In this document: one piece after another, positions 16,728 to 25,950 of the stretch | Numbering within the stretch: the stretch's first letter is position 1 | How the letters are laid out: each line of letters starts with the position of its first letter | From: an uncultured Lachnospiraceae bacterium | Lineage (GTDB): Bacteria; Bacillota; Clostridia; Lachnospirales; Lachnospiraceae | Direction: 5' to 3' | Assembly (NCBI GenBank): GCA_947177165.1 | Contig: CAMWTP010000008.1 | Coordinates: forward strand, 39,133-103,132 | DNA: 64,000 nucleotides | Position numbers and translations under genes: made by a program | The notes under the pieces: model-generated | Told to the model about the DNA's origin: nothing | The model's database searches: none | Seen by the model: only the letters and a program-made list of their open reading frames with translations

Positions 16728-17789
16728 ATGAATTGCGGGAAATTGACAGAGAGCATCTATGAGCGCTCCGTTGTGAAAGTAGTGAAGACAAATTCAACTG
16801 AAAACAGGAAATATTATGATGGCGCAGGGCTGGGGGCAGACTGCGCCATCTTGACAGGGAATGCGGGCGAGGAATGTGCGGGCAGTGTGTCCGGTCAGGC
16901 ATTGGCGTCTGGCAGGGACAAAAAGGTGATCGTCAGGGCGTATCTGGCTGCAGTCAATCAGGTCACAGCGTGCAGCGCCAACGGGGATGCGCTTGGATTG
17001 CACTGTGTATATGCGAACGTCACGGTGATGGTTCCCGGAAAGATGCGTGAGATAAAGGTGCGCGGCATGATTGAGGAGGCATCCGTCCAGGCAGAGGAGA
17101 CAGGAATTCCGATACTGAGCTGCAACGTCCAGGTGCTGCAGACTGTCACAGAGCCAGTTGTGACCTGTGTGGTCAATGCGGGGCTGGAAAAGACGTGTGA
17201 CAGTAATCTTGTGGTTCTGGGAAAGCGGGCGCTGGTGGACGAGGATATCGTGATGACAAAGTGGCTTGGACTCGAGGGGACGGCAGTGATCGCACAGGGA
17301 AGCTTTGATGTGCTGGCGAAACGCTATCCGGCAGATCTGGTGGCGGAGGCTGCAGATTTTTACAGATATCTGTCTGTTGTACCGGAGGCCGCTACCGCCG
17401 TTAAGTCCGGCGCAGATTATCTGCATGTCGTGCGCGAGGGCGGTGTGTTTGGAGGCCTTTGGGAGCTGGCAGCAGCAAATGGCGTTGGACTGGTCGTAGA
17501 CTTAAAGCGTATTCCTGTGAGGCAGGAGACGATAGAGATATGTGAGTTTTATGATTTGAATCCCTATGAATTGTCGGCGGGCGGAAGTCTGCTGATTGTG
17601 ACCCCGAATGGCGGTGAGCTGGTGCACAGGCTCGCTGATTCGGGCGTTCCGGCGGCGGTGATCGGGCGCACGGTGCAGGGAAATGACCGCATCATACGCC
17701 ACGGGGAGGAGTCGCGGTTTTTGGAACCGGCCAACGGGGATCAATTATATACATATTATCAAAAAAATGAAAACGGAGGATCTTATTAA
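16728..17789 (+). CDS. AIR-synthase-related protein (HypE/ThiL-like fold)
   Basis: About 353 residues. The protein has the two-domain PurM-like fold. The N-terminal half carries the NVTVMVPGKMREIKVRGM region. The C-terminal half carries the strand and helix pattern of AIR synthase (VKSGADYLHVVREGGVFGGL, LLIVTPNGGELV). Similar proteins are called hydrogenase-maturation-like, but no other hyp gene is here. ATG 16728 follows AAAGGGG; GTG 16725 is an alternative. It shares one base with the Lrp gene start, so it heads a three-gene operon with the Lrp regulator and an aminotransferase. The substrate is unknown. Confidence 0.75.
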   Translation: MNCGKLTESIYERSVVKVVKTNSTENRKYYDGAGLGADCAILTGNAGEECAGSVSGQALASGRDKKVIVRAYLAAVNQVTACSANGDALGLHCVYANVTVMVPGKMREIKVRGMIEEASVQAEETGIPILSCNVQVLQTVTEPVVTCVVNAGLEKTCDSNLVVLGKRALVDEDIVMTKWLGLEGTAVIAQGSFDVLAKRYPADLVAEAADFYRYLSVVPEAATAVKSGADYLHVVREGGVFGGLWELAAANGVGLVVDLKRIPVRQETIEICEFYDLNPYELSAGGSLLIVTPNGGELVHRLADSGVPAAVIGRTVQGNDRIIRHGEESRFLEPANGDQLYTYYQKNENGGSY

Positions 17790-18271
17790 TGAGAGAACAG
17801 ATTTTATCAATTATAGAAAAAAACAGCAGAATTGATCTGCATGAGCTTGCAGTGATCCTAGGCATGGAGGAGACAGACATTGTAAACGAGATGGAACAGA
17901 TGGAGAAGGAAGGCATTATCTGCGGATACCACACGCTGATCGACTGGGAAAAGACATCCGTGGAGAAGGTCAGCGCACTGATCGAGGTGCGCGTGACACC
18001 GCAGCGCGGCAAAGGCTTTGACAGCATTGCGGAGCGCATTTACAAGTACCCCGAGGTGCATGCGGTGTACCTGATTTCCGGAGGATACGATCTGCTGGTG
18101 AGTCTGGAGGGCAAGACACTCAAGGAGGTCTCGAATTTTGTGTCAGATAAGCTGTCCACGCTCGACACAGTCATCAGCACGGCCACACATTTTATCCTGA
18201 AAAAGTACAAGGATCATGGCACCATCCTGGACAGGAAAGAGTCTGACGAAAGGATACAGGTGACACCATGA
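17789..18271 (+). CDS. Lrp/AsnC-family transcriptional regulator
   Basis: 160 residues. An N-terminal winged HTH (ILSIIEKNSRIDLHELAVIL, about residues 5-55) is followed by an AsnC/RAM ligand-binding domain (VSALIEVRVTP, VHAVYLISGGYDLLVSLEGK). The conserved G-x-Y/F-D-L of the RAM domain is present. CGGAGG precedes ATG 17789. The gene is sandwiched between the AIR-synthase-like and aminotransferase genes and overlaps both, so it probably controls this operon in response to an amino acid (inference). Confidence 0.9.
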   Translation: MREQILSIIEKNSRIDLHELAVILGMEETDIVNEMEQMEKEGIICGYHTLIDWEKTSVEKVSALIEVRVTPQRGKGFDSIAERIYKYPEVHAVYLISGGYDLLVSLEGKTLKEVSNFVSDKLSTLDTVISTATHFILKKYKDHGTILDRKESDERIQVTP

Positions 18272-19443
18272 GAAATCCATTATCAAAGACAATCGTGACA
18301 ATCAAGCCTTCGGGCATCCGCAAATATTTTGACATCGTGAGTGAGATGAACGATCCGGATGTCATCTCATTGGGAGTTGGCGAGCCGGACTTTGAGACGC
18401 CGTGGCATATCAGGGATGAGGGCATTTACTCCCTCGAGAAGGGACGCACCTTCTATACAGCAAACGCAGGTTTGCTGGAACTGCGCGAGGAGATCAACCG
18501 GTATCTGAACAGGCGGTTTGACTTAAATTATGATCCAAAGGATGGCATTCTGGTGACGGTCGGCGGCTCAGAGGCGATAGATATAGCGCTCCGGGCCATG
18601 GTTGACCCTGGGGACGAGGTTATCATACCACAGCCGAGTTATGTCTCCTACGAGCCCTGTGCGATTCTTGCGGGTGCAAAGCCTGTTATCATAGAGTTGA
18701 AAAATGAGAATCAGTTCCGGCTGACAGCGGCGGAGCTGGAGGCAGCAATCACAGATAAGACAAAAGTACTGATTCTGCCGTTCCCCAACAATCCGACCGG
18801 CGCGATCATGGAGCGCAAGGCTCTGGAGGAGATTGCAGAGGTAATAGAAAAACATGATATTTTTGTGCTTTCCGATGAGATTTATGCAGAGCTGTGCTAC
18901 ACAGAAAAGCATGTCTCTATCGCCAACATTCCCGGCATGTGGGAGCGGACAGTCCTCATCAATGGTTTTTCGAAATCCTATGCCATGACAGGCTGGCGGC
19001 TTGGATATGCCTGCGGACCAAAGCAGATCATTGAGCAGATGTACAAGATTCATCAGTTCTGTATCATGTGTGCGCCGACGACATCGCAGTACGCGGCGGT
19101 CGATGCGTTGAAAAACGGTGATGCGGACGTCCAGATGATGCGGGACTCCTACAATCAGAGACGCCGTTATCTCGTCAATGCATTTAAGGAGATGGGACTG
19201 GAGTGTTTTGAGCCGTTTGGCGCATTTTACATATTCCCGTGCGTGAAACAGTTTGGCATGACGAGTGATGAGTTTGCCGCAAAGCTTCTGCATGAGGAGA
19301 AACTTGCCGTTGTGCCCGGAAATGCGTTCGGTGACAGCGGGGAGGGATTTCTGCGCATCTCTTACGCGTACTCCCTTGAGAATCTGAAAAAAGCGATCGC
19401 GAGACTGGAACGCTTCGTCGCGCGGCTGAAACAGACAAGTTGA
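18268..19443 (+). CDS. PLP-dependent class I/II aminotransferase
   Basis: 391 residues. Fold type I motifs are seen: SLGVGEPDFETP at the N-terminus, GGSEAID (phosphate-binding loop), FPNNPTGA (substrate-contact Asn), DEIYAEL and the PLP Lys in NGFSKSYAMTG (about residue 236). C-terminal FLRISYAYS supplies the Arg that binds the substrate carboxylate. The amino acid is not clear; the family includes aspartate and aromatic aminotransferases. It is coupled to the Lrp gene by ATGA, which suggests Lrp senses its substrate or product. Confidence 0.9.
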   Translation: MRNPLSKTIVTIKPSGIRKYFDIVSEMNDPDVISLGVGEPDFETPWHIRDEGIYSLEKGRTFYTANAGLLELREEINRYLNRRFDLNYDPKDGILVTVGGSEAIDIALRAMVDPGDEVIIPQPSYVSYEPCAILAGAKPVIIELKNENQFRLTAAELEAAITDKTKVLILPFPNNPTGAIMERKALEEIAEVIEKHDIFVLSDEIYAELCYTEKHVSIANIPGMWERTVLINGFSKSYAMTGWRLGYACGPKQIIEQMYKIHQFCIMCAPTTSQYAAVDALKNGDADVQMMRDSYNQRRRYLVNAFKEMGLECFEPFGAFYIFPCVKQFGMTSDEFAAKLLHEEKLAVVPGNAFGDSGEGFLRISYAYSLENLKKAIARLERFVARLKQTS

Positions 19444-19461
19444 AAATATTGGGAAACAGGC

Positions 19462-19489
19462 AGCGGGACAGTTTATCGACTGTCCCGCT
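19462..19489 (+). terminator. Hairpin after aminotransferase operon
   Basis: AGCGGGACAGT (19462-19472), loop TTATCG, ACTGTCCCGCT (19479-19489): a perfect 11-base stem 19 bases after the stop. No clear U-tract follows, so it may be a partial terminator or mRNA 3' stabiliser, leaving some read-through into trmL. Confidence 0.55.
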
Positions 19490-19505
19490 TGAGGAATAAG
19501 GAAGT

Positions 19506-20012
19506 ATGAATATAGTACTGCATCAGCCGGAGATTCCGGCAAATACTGGAAATATAGGCCGCACCTGCGTCGCCACAGGGGCGGTGCTCCATCTGATTGA
19601 GCCGCTGGGATTCCGGCTGACGGGAAAGGAGCTTCGCAGGGCAGGCATGGACTACTGGGAGCATCTCGACGTGCGCCGCTATATGAATTTTGCGGAATTT
19701 GCGGAAAAAAACATCGCGTGCAATCCCGGTGCAAAGCTCTGGATGGCGACGACCAAGGCAAAAAAGATATACACACAGGTGCAGTTTTGCGCGGATGATT
19801 TTATCATGTTTGGCAGGGAGAGCGCAGGGATTCCGGAGGACATTCTGGTCGATTATGAGGATACCTGTATTCGGATACCCATGTTGGACAAGATCCGGAG
19901 CCTGAATCTGTCAAATAGTGTCAGCATCGTATTGTATGAGGCGCTGAGACAACAGAGTTTCGCGGGGATGCAGATGGAAGGAGCACTGCATCACAGAGCG
20001 TGGAGAGAATAA
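19506..20012 (+). CDS. trmL: tRNA (cytidine/uridine-34 2'-O)-methyltransferase
   Basis: 168 residues, the usual length. It is a SPOUT-class methyltransferase that uses AdoMet to 2'-O-methylate the wobble base of tRNA-Leu. Motif 1 is PEIPANTGNIGRTC, motif 2 is FGRESAGIPED, and motif 3 is IPMLDKIRSLNLSNSVSIVL, forming the trefoil knot. AAGGAAGT precedes the ATG. It probably has its own expression in addition to read-through from the preceding operon. Confidence 0.93.
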   Translation: MNIVLHQPEIPANTGNIGRTCVATGAVLHLIEPLGFRLTGKELRRAGMDYWEHLDVRRYMNFAEFAEKNIACNPGAKLWMATTKAKKIYTQVQFCADDFIMFGRESAGIPEDILVDYEDTCIRIPMLDKIRSLNLSNSVSIVLYEALRQQSFAGMQMEGALHHRAWRE

Positions 20013-20028
20013 ATATTGAATCGACTCT

Positions 20029-20055
20029 TAAGTTTTTCCGAAAACATTCCGACAT
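20029..20055 (+). promoter_or_regulatory. Candidate sigma-28 (FliA/SigD) promoter
   Basis: TAAG (20029-20032), 15 bases, TCCGACAT (20048-20055), against the consensus TAAA-N15-GCCGATAT (6 of 8 matches in the -10). It lies about 90 bases before the FliK-like gene and its flagellin neighbour, where a flagellar class III promoter is expected. Seen by eye, not scored. Confidence 0.45.
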
Positions 20056-20143
20056 ATACTACAAGAGAGACATCTGGATGAAAGCAAGGCGGCTTTCTCC
20101 AGACAGGTAGTAAAACAGGATAGGGAAAGAGTAGGGAATGTGT

Positions 20144-23100
20144 ATGAATATTACCGTAGATACGCAGCATTCCGCCTCTGTACCAGTCAACACCGAATCA
20201 ACTACAACTACATATAAACCAGCCGCTCAGGGTACAGGAACTGTAGCAAGGAGCGGTTACACACTGGACATCGCTGATAAAGTTATGGATAACGAAGCAT
20301 ACGGAGGTCATGGAATGACCGCTGAAGATATTATGCAGCAGGCAGCAAACTCAAATGCTCAATCCAAGCAAGACTTTATGATAGTGATGTCCAGCTGCGT
20401 TTCAGGGGAAGACCTTCAAAAGATGCAGGAAGAAGGTTTCCAGCCGGGAAGCGTTGACGTGGAGACATATGTGACGATTGTAGACAGAATCAAGGTGACA
20501 CTGGCAAAGGCAGGAGTCGAAGTCGCAGGATACAATGATAATCTTGATCTCGACACGATCGAACAGATCGTGGGAAGCAGAACGAATGCAGGTGCGCTCG
20601 TCAATGAGCTTGTGGAAAAGCTCTCGGATGCGCTGCAGAAAAGTGACATGCCTGTCACAAATGAAAATATTGCAGAGCTTGTGAGCGCAGTGATGGAGGC
20701 GTCCGGAATCGGAGAACTCTCAGAGGACGCCGTCAAATATCTGATTGTCAACGGAAAAGCACCCACGATTGAGAATATTTACAAGGCGCAGTACTCGAGC
20801 GCTGAGAATATCCGTCAGTCCCATGGCTATTACAGTGAGGGACAGGGAAGCTATGGCAGGTATTATGCAAAAAAGGCGGACAGTATCAACTGGAACAATC
20901 TTGAGGGACGCATTGATTCCGTAGTAAAAGAGGCAGGACTGGACACCGATGCCGCGACGAAAGCGCGGGCCGTTGCAAATGCCAGGTGGCTTGTGGAGTC
21001 CGGTATCGAGCTGAATGCAGGAAATCTCACAAAAGTCACGGAATTGAAAAATCTGTCGCTGCCGCTGAGTCAGGACGACATTGCCGCCGCGTGTGTCACG
21101 GCCATGGAAAACGGCAAATCGCCAGTGGAGGCGGACATGAGAGGCGAGCAGTCTGTCGCAGAGCGGGCCCATGAGATTGCAGAACAGGTAGAACAGATTT
21201 CCGACGAGGCAGTCCACGAGGTAGTCGCGTCTGGAAAAGAGATGAATATCAAAAATCTGACAGAGGCACAGAGACAGATTGAGGGACAGCAGACAGCTGC
21301 CGGGCAGACTGACGAGACAGAAATCACGGGTGTGAATGAGCCGGCAGATGCGGAATCGCTGAAGGAAGTGCAGGCGAGACGTCAGCTGGAGGAGATTCGT
21401 CTCATGATGACGGAGGAGGCGAACAGACACCTCCTTAAGGCAGGGATTTCTGTGGACACGACAGAGCTCTCAAAACTGGTGGAGGCGCTGAAGGCAGCGG
21501 AAGACAGCATCAGGGCGGTACTCTTCCAGGGCGGGAATGCAGAGGAAAATACAGAGCGCGCATTATTATACGAAGAAACCCTGACAAAGACAAAGGAGTT
21601 GTCGGGAATGCCGGCAGCTGTGCTCGGCAGGATTTTGTCAAAGGTTTCTCAGAGCACACTGCTCAACATACACGAGGCAGGCAAGGAGCTCCAGAGTCAG
21701 CTTGAAAACCAGCCGGATCAGCACAGTGACGGCAAAAATCCGAATCAAAACCAGCAGGGGAAAGCCTCGGCGGCGTATGAGACATTGATGACAGAGCCGC
21801 GCAAAGACCTCGGCGACCGAATCAGCAAGGCATTTCGGAATATCGATGATATTCTCACTGATTTGGGATTGGAGACGAGTGAGTCCAACAGGCGTGCAGT
21901 CAGAATTCTTGGCTACAACCGCATGGAGATCAGTGAGGACAATATCAACGCGGTCAAGGAAGCAGACAGTCAGGTCACAGGCGTGATCAGCAGAATGACA
22001 CCTGCAACGACGCTCCAGATGATACGCGAACAGAAGAATCCGCTTGAGATGACCATGGAGGAGCTTGAGGCGTATCTGGACAGTAAGGATGCAGATCCCG
22101 CGCAGGATGCCGAGAAGTACTCAAAATTTTTACAGCGTCTTGACCGGACCAAAGGCATCAACGCGGAGGAGCGGGAAGCATATATTGGAATATACAGGAT
22201 GTTCCGCCAGATTGAAAAATCGGACGGCGCGGTGATTGGAAGTCTGGTGGCGACAGGCGCGCAGATGAATTTCAAGAATATGTTGTCGGCAGTGCGGACA
22301 GCGGCGGACAAAAATATGGATGTGCGCGTGGATGATGGTTTTGGCGGACTGGAAGATCTTATCACAAAGGGCAAAGCGATCGACGCGCAGATCAACGCAG
22401 GTTATCATCGTTCATCCGACCAGAATGCAGACCACGGGTCTGACGGACAAAATACAGGTGCAGCATCACAGGAGCAATACTATGCAAGGCTCTCCGGGGA
22501 AATCAATGATGAGATGGCAAAGAGAACCGATTTTGCGCAGCTGGACGCATCGGAGATTACTGCGGATACGACAATTGAGGCGTTTGCAGACACAGTGAAG
22601 GCGGCGCGGATGGCAGAGGACAGCGAACAGATGAGGCAGGAAAAGGCTGAGAACCTTGAGAGCTTCCGGCGTGATATGCACGAAGTGGAACAGATCGACG
22701 AGCAGATTATCGAGACGCTGATTGATTATGGCCAGAACATTAGTATTGATAATATCCAGGCAGCCTCCACGCTGATCTATGAGCGCGGCTCCCTGTTCAG
22801 ACAGATTGTCAATGGGAGTGCAGAGGATTCCGATGATGCGGACACGGCCGATGGGACGGACAGTGGGCCGGATGAGAGCGGGGTATTGCAGCAGGCTGAC
22901 AGTTTTGTCGAAAATCTGACCGATTCAAGGCAGGCGGGTGTGTCGTATCAGGAGATTATTCGTGAGGCCAACAAGGCTGTTGAAGAGATGCTCTACACGG
23001 GTGATCCTGCCAACGCAAAGATTGATGTGAAGGCTGCAAAGGCTTTATATAAAGGACTTTCTCTTGCGGGAAATCTGGCGAGGGAAGAAAACTATGAGAT

Positions 23101-23518
23101 TCCGATGAATATCAAAGGTGAGATTACATCGGTTAATCTGAAGATTTATCACAATGCATCACAGACTGGAAAAGTGGCAGTGACGCTGGAGACAGAAAAC
23201 CTTGGAAAAGTCGCGGCTGAGTTTGATGTCACCAATGACCGCATATCTGGAATGATTGTGTATGAGAACCGTGCACAGCAGACAGAGCTGACACAGCTGG
23301 AGGAAGCGGTAAAACAGGAGCTTGGCAGAGTGGGCGGCAGGAAGACCGGAATCAGCCTGGTACATGCAAAGTCTGTAGATCTGAACAGATTCGGACAGGA
23401 CAGGGATGCAGAGAGCACGGCGGACGGCGCGAAGGTTTCGACAGGCGAACTGTATCAGACCGCAAAAGCATTTTTAACAGTATTAAAAACAGGTTTCAGC
23501 AATCCTGACGGTGCTTAA
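20144..23518 (+). CDS. Large repeat protein with FliK-like C-terminus (DUF6240-like)
   Basis: About 1124 residues, hydrophilic, no signal peptide. It contains a degenerate repeat around the pattern G-x-x-(I/M)-(S/N)-x-x-N-(I/L), for example TIENIYKAQ (~209), LNAGNLTKV (~290), MNIKNLTEA (~366), ISEDNINAV (~597), MNFKNMLSA (~707) and ISIDNIQAA (~865). The last ~140 residues (VNLKIYHNASQTGKVAVTL, LGKVAAEFDV) have the strand pattern of the flagellar hook-length protein FliK. From memory such proteins are named DUF6240 in Lachnospiraceae; the FliK role is inferred. Start ATG 20144 (7 bases after AGGGA) is preferred over ATG 20138. It lies 25 bases before flagellin. Confidence 0.65.
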   Translation: MNITVDTQHSASVPVNTESTTTTYKPAAQGTGTVARSGYTLDIADKVMDNEAYGGHGMTAEDIMQQAANSNAQSKQDFMIVMSSCVSGEDLQKMQEEGFQPGSVDVETYVTIVDRIKVTLAKAGVEVAGYNDNLDLDTIEQIVGSRTNAGALVNELVEKLSDALQKSDMPVTNENIAELVSAVMEASGIGELSEDAVKYLIVNGKAPTIENIYKAQYSSAENIRQSHGYYSEGQGSYGRYYAKKADSINWNNLEGRIDSVVKEAGLDTDAATKARAVANARWLVESGIELNAGNLTKVTELKNLSLPLSQDDIAAACVTAMENGKSPVEADMRGEQSVAERAHEIAEQVEQISDEAVHEVVASGKEMNIKNLTEAQRQIEGQQTAAGQTDETEITGVNEPADAESLKEVQARRQLEEIRLMMTEEANRHLLKAGISVDTTELSKLVEALKAAEDSIRAVLFQGGNAEENTERALLYEETLTKTKELSGMPAAVLGRILSKVSQSTLLNIHEAGKELQSQLENQPDQHSDGKNPNQNQQGKASAAYETLMTEPRKDLGDRISKAFRNIDDILTDLGLETSESNRRAVRILGYNRMEISEDNINAVKEADSQVTGVISRMTPATTLQMIREQKNPLEMTMEELEAYLDSKDADPAQDAEKYSKFLQRLDRTKGINAEEREAYIGIYRMFRQIEKSDGAVIGSLVATGAQMNFKNMLSAVRTAADKNMDVRVDDGFGGLEDLITKGKAIDAQINAGYHRSSDQNADHGSDGQNTGAASQEQYYARLSGEINDEMAKRTDFAQLDASEITADTTIEAFADTVKAARMAEDSEQMRQEKAENLESFRRDMHEVEQIDEQIIETLIDYGQNISIDNIQAASTLIYERGSLFRQIVNGSAEDSDDADTADGTDSGPDESGVLQQADSFVENLTDSRQAGVSYQEIIREANKAVEEMLYTGDPANAKIDVKAAKALYKGLSLAGNLAREENYEIPMNIKGEITSVNLKIYHNASQTGKVAVTLETENLGKVAAEFDVTNDRISGMIVYENRAQQTELTQLEEAVKQELGRVGGRKTGISLVHAKSVDLNRFGQDRDAESTADGAKVSTGELYQTAKAFLTVLKTGFSNPDGA

Positions 23519-23543
23519 AGGCTTATAGGAAAGAGGAAAATGC

Positions 23544-25391
23544 ATGAGAATTAATTACAACGTTTCATCAATTATAGCAAAAAATGCTATGAATAATAAT
23601 GATAAGAGAGTGACGGCATCGACGCAGAGGCTGTCTAGCGGATACAAGATCAACAGCGCCGCAGATAACGCGGCTGGTCTTGCCATCGCAAGGCGCATGA
23701 ACGCGCAGATCAAGAGCTTACAGGCGGCGAATCAGAGTGCCAATGACGGTCTGTCTGCCCTGAATACGGCGGATGGTGCCATGGCGGAGATCCATGACAT
23801 CCTGCAGCGTATGAATGAGCTGGCAATTCAGTCGGCAAACGGTACCAATGCTGACTCAGACAGAACAATGATACAGACTGAAATCGATCAGCTCGTGAGC
23901 GAGATTGACCGAATTGCAGAGACGACGGAATTTAACTCGCAGAATTTGCTGGACGGAAGCTTTGCTTTTAAGGCGTATGCCAATATTGATAATGTGAAAG
24001 TGATGTCTCACACGGAGGGCGTTGCGACTGGAACTTATGTGATCGGACAGTTGAAATACTACCACTATGAGGATACAACGACCAGGTATTCGACAGAAGA
24101 GACGAAGATTAAGGATCCGGATGGAAAAGTTGTCGATGTCACGTATGAGCGGTCCGAGGAGCAGGTGACAGAGGCAGAGCGCTACGAAGTCAACAATGAG
24201 AAAGACCTGCTCACCAATAATCTTGTGACAAGCGCATCGATCAGCCAGTATGAGACACAGATCGATCAGATGAAGGCATTTCCGGATGGATCTAAGATCA
24301 CGGTTGAGGATGAGAATATTGTCATCAAGGCGCAGGGCAATTTTGAGATGAAGATTGCGGTGAATGACAGAACACCGATTGACAATACTGCGACGGGACC
24401 GACAACTACAACAGTGGCAAGCACTGCAGTTAATACAAAGCCTGATGCAGTGGAAAGCATAAAAACCACATACAAAAACAGCGCCACAGGCAGTACTGTA
24501 GTTACGACAACTTCTTATAGTTCCGTGGAATGCTACAGGAATATTGCGGTGAAGGGCCCTGACGGAAAGCGCTACAATATCAGCGAGCTCAACTTCTTCG
24601 ACAATGTCGACTCGGCGGGAGAAAAGATATCCGGTCAAAACACAGAGATATATACAGACTACAAGGGTGATAACGGTAAGAGTCTGAAGGACGATTTCGC
24701 AGAGTACTTTAAGGATCAAAATCCTGGCTGTGCTGTCACCATTGACGGGGTAACGTGGGATGGCGCCGATACTTTTACGATAACATATACTACAATAGAT
24801 GGAAAGACGGGACTTTCAACGAAAGGCCAGACTGCGTCATTTAATCTGTACAAGGATACGAACGAGTACGGTGCAGAAATGGCAACACAGAAGAAACTGG
24901 ATGATTTTCTCTACACGAAGACAATGACCACCCGCACAGAGTATACGATAGGAAACAATACAGCTGATGACTGTCTCAAGATAGACGTGACCGGCATGGG
25001 TGCGATGATTGTACAGGTTGGCGCAAATGCCGGGCAGCATATGGAATTGGAGATTCCGTCAATGAATGCAGTGAATCTTGGCGTGGATAAGGTGGACCTT
25101 ACCACGGAGGAGTCAGCGCGGCTGGCGATTGATGATGTGAGCGATGCGATCGTTCAGCTCTCCGCCATACGGTCAAAAATCGGTGCATACTCTAACCGTC
25201 TGGAGCATACGATCACCAATCTGGACACGACGGAGGAGAACATTACCGCTGCTTACTCCCGTATCATGGATGTGGATATGGCTGCGGAGATGACAGAGTA
25301 TTCGACAGTTCAGGTGTTGGTGCAGGCATCCACCTCGATGCTCGCACAGGCAAACGAGAGACCGCAGCAGGTATTACAGCTGTTACAGTAA
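23544..25391 (+). CDS. fliC/hag: Flagellin with large central insertion
   Basis: 615 residues, longer than the ~270-490 of simple flagellins. The D0/D1 N-terminal part (MRINYNVSSIIAKNAM, RLSSGYKINSAADNAAGLAI, LNTADGAMAEI) covers residues ~1-145. The matching C-terminal helices (SRIMDVDMAAEMTEYS, ASTSMLAQANERPQQVLQLL) cover ~515-615. Between them lies a ~370-residue Thr/Asp-rich variable domain, the surface-exposed part of the filament. The D1 region has LQRMNELAIQSANGTN, so the second Arg of the TLR5 contact motif is Asn. Ribosome binding site GAAAGAGG. FliS, its chaperone, follows. Confidence 0.95.
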   Translation: MRINYNVSSIIAKNAMNNNDKRVTASTQRLSSGYKINSAADNAAGLAIARRMNAQIKSLQAANQSANDGLSALNTADGAMAEIHDILQRMNELAIQSANGTNADSDRTMIQTEIDQLVSEIDRIAETTEFNSQNLLDGSFAFKAYANIDNVKVMSHTEGVATGTYVIGQLKYYHYEDTTTRYSTEETKIKDPDGKVVDVTYERSEEQVTEAERYEVNNEKDLLTNNLVTSASISQYETQIDQMKAFPDGSKITVEDENIVIKAQGNFEMKIAVNDRTPIDNTATGPTTTTVASTAVNTKPDAVESIKTTYKNSATGSTVVTTTSYSSVECYRNIAVKGPDGKRYNISELNFFDNVDSAGEKISGQNTEIYTDYKGDNGKSLKDDFAEYFKDQNPGCAVTIDGVTWDGADTFTITYTTIDGKTGLSTKGQTASFNLYKDTNEYGAEMATQKKLDDFLYTKTMTTRTEYTIGNNTADDCLKIDVTGMGAMIVQVGANAGQHMELEIPSMNAVNLGVDKVDLTTEESARLAIDDVSDAIVQLSAIRSKIGAYSNRLEHTITNLDTTEENITAAYSRIMDVDMAAEMTEYSTVQVLVQASTSMLAQANERPQQVLQLLQ

Positions 25392-25468
25392 AGAATACTA
25401 ATTAGTAATGCTAATTAGCACCGGAACTTATCAATAGAACTTAGCGATGGAAAGGTCAGGTTATAGAT

Positions 25469-25945
25469 ATGACAAAGGAAATGAAACAGATTTTCACGAG
25501 ACGAATCACACAGGCGAACCGTACGCAGCTGGTTGTGATCCTGTACGATATGATCCTGACATATCTGAAGGACGCAGCCAATGCGCAGGAGGCTGGCTGC
25601 AGGCAGGAATTTAAAAAGGATATGCAGTGCGCCAGAAACTGCATATCCGAGCTGAGAGGCAGTTTAGACTTTAACTATGACTTGTCGAGAAATCTCTTTG
25701 CAATCTATGCGTTTGCGGACAGAGAGCTTGCGCACGATATGCGGGGCATCAGTGCAGAGCAGCTTGCTCAGATTGCCGGTATGTTCCAAAAACTGCGGGA
25801 CGCATATTATACCATAAGCAAGGAGGATCAGTCACAGCCGCTTATGGAAAATGCACAGAATGTATATGCAGGCTTTACGTACAGCAGGACAGATGTCAAC
25901 GAAAGCCTGGCGCAATATGGTGCCGCGAGAGGGTTCTGTGTCTAA
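25469..25945 (+). CDS. fliS: Flagellar export chaperone FliS
   Basis: 158 residues, slightly longer than usual. The helix QLVVILYDMILTYLKDA (about residues 19-35) and the LRGSLDFNYDLSRNLFAIY segment (about 60-80) are the FliS hallmarks. FliS binds the C-terminal helix of flagellin in the cytoplasm to prevent early polymerisation. It lies 77 bases after flagellin, a gap containing a repeated CTAATTAG palindrome (25398-25418). Its 3' end faces the DUF2508 gene with only 5 bases between stops. Confidence 0.85.
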   Translation: MTKEMKQIFTRRITQANRTQLVVILYDMILTYLKDAANAQEAGCRQEFKKDMQCARNCISELRGSLDFNYDLSRNLFAIYAFADRELAHDMRGISAEQLAQIAGMFQKLRDAYYTISKEDQSQPLMENAQNVYAGFTYSRTDVNESLAQYGAARGFCV

Positions 25946-25950
25946 GCGGG

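Noticed and set aside
16728..17789. True hydrogenase maturation protein HypE
   Set aside because: The C-terminal Cys motif of HypE and other hyp genes were not seen; kept as AIR-synthase-related.
18568..19776. Long minus-strand open frame opposite the aminotransferase and trmL genes (402 codons)
   Set aside because: It is a mirror of two clear genes with conserved motifs on the plus strand; no ribosome binding site or family motif.
23856..24719. Minus-strand 287-codon frame inside flagellin
   Set aside because: Shadow of flagellin; the Cys/His/Leu-rich composition is typical of a reverse frame.
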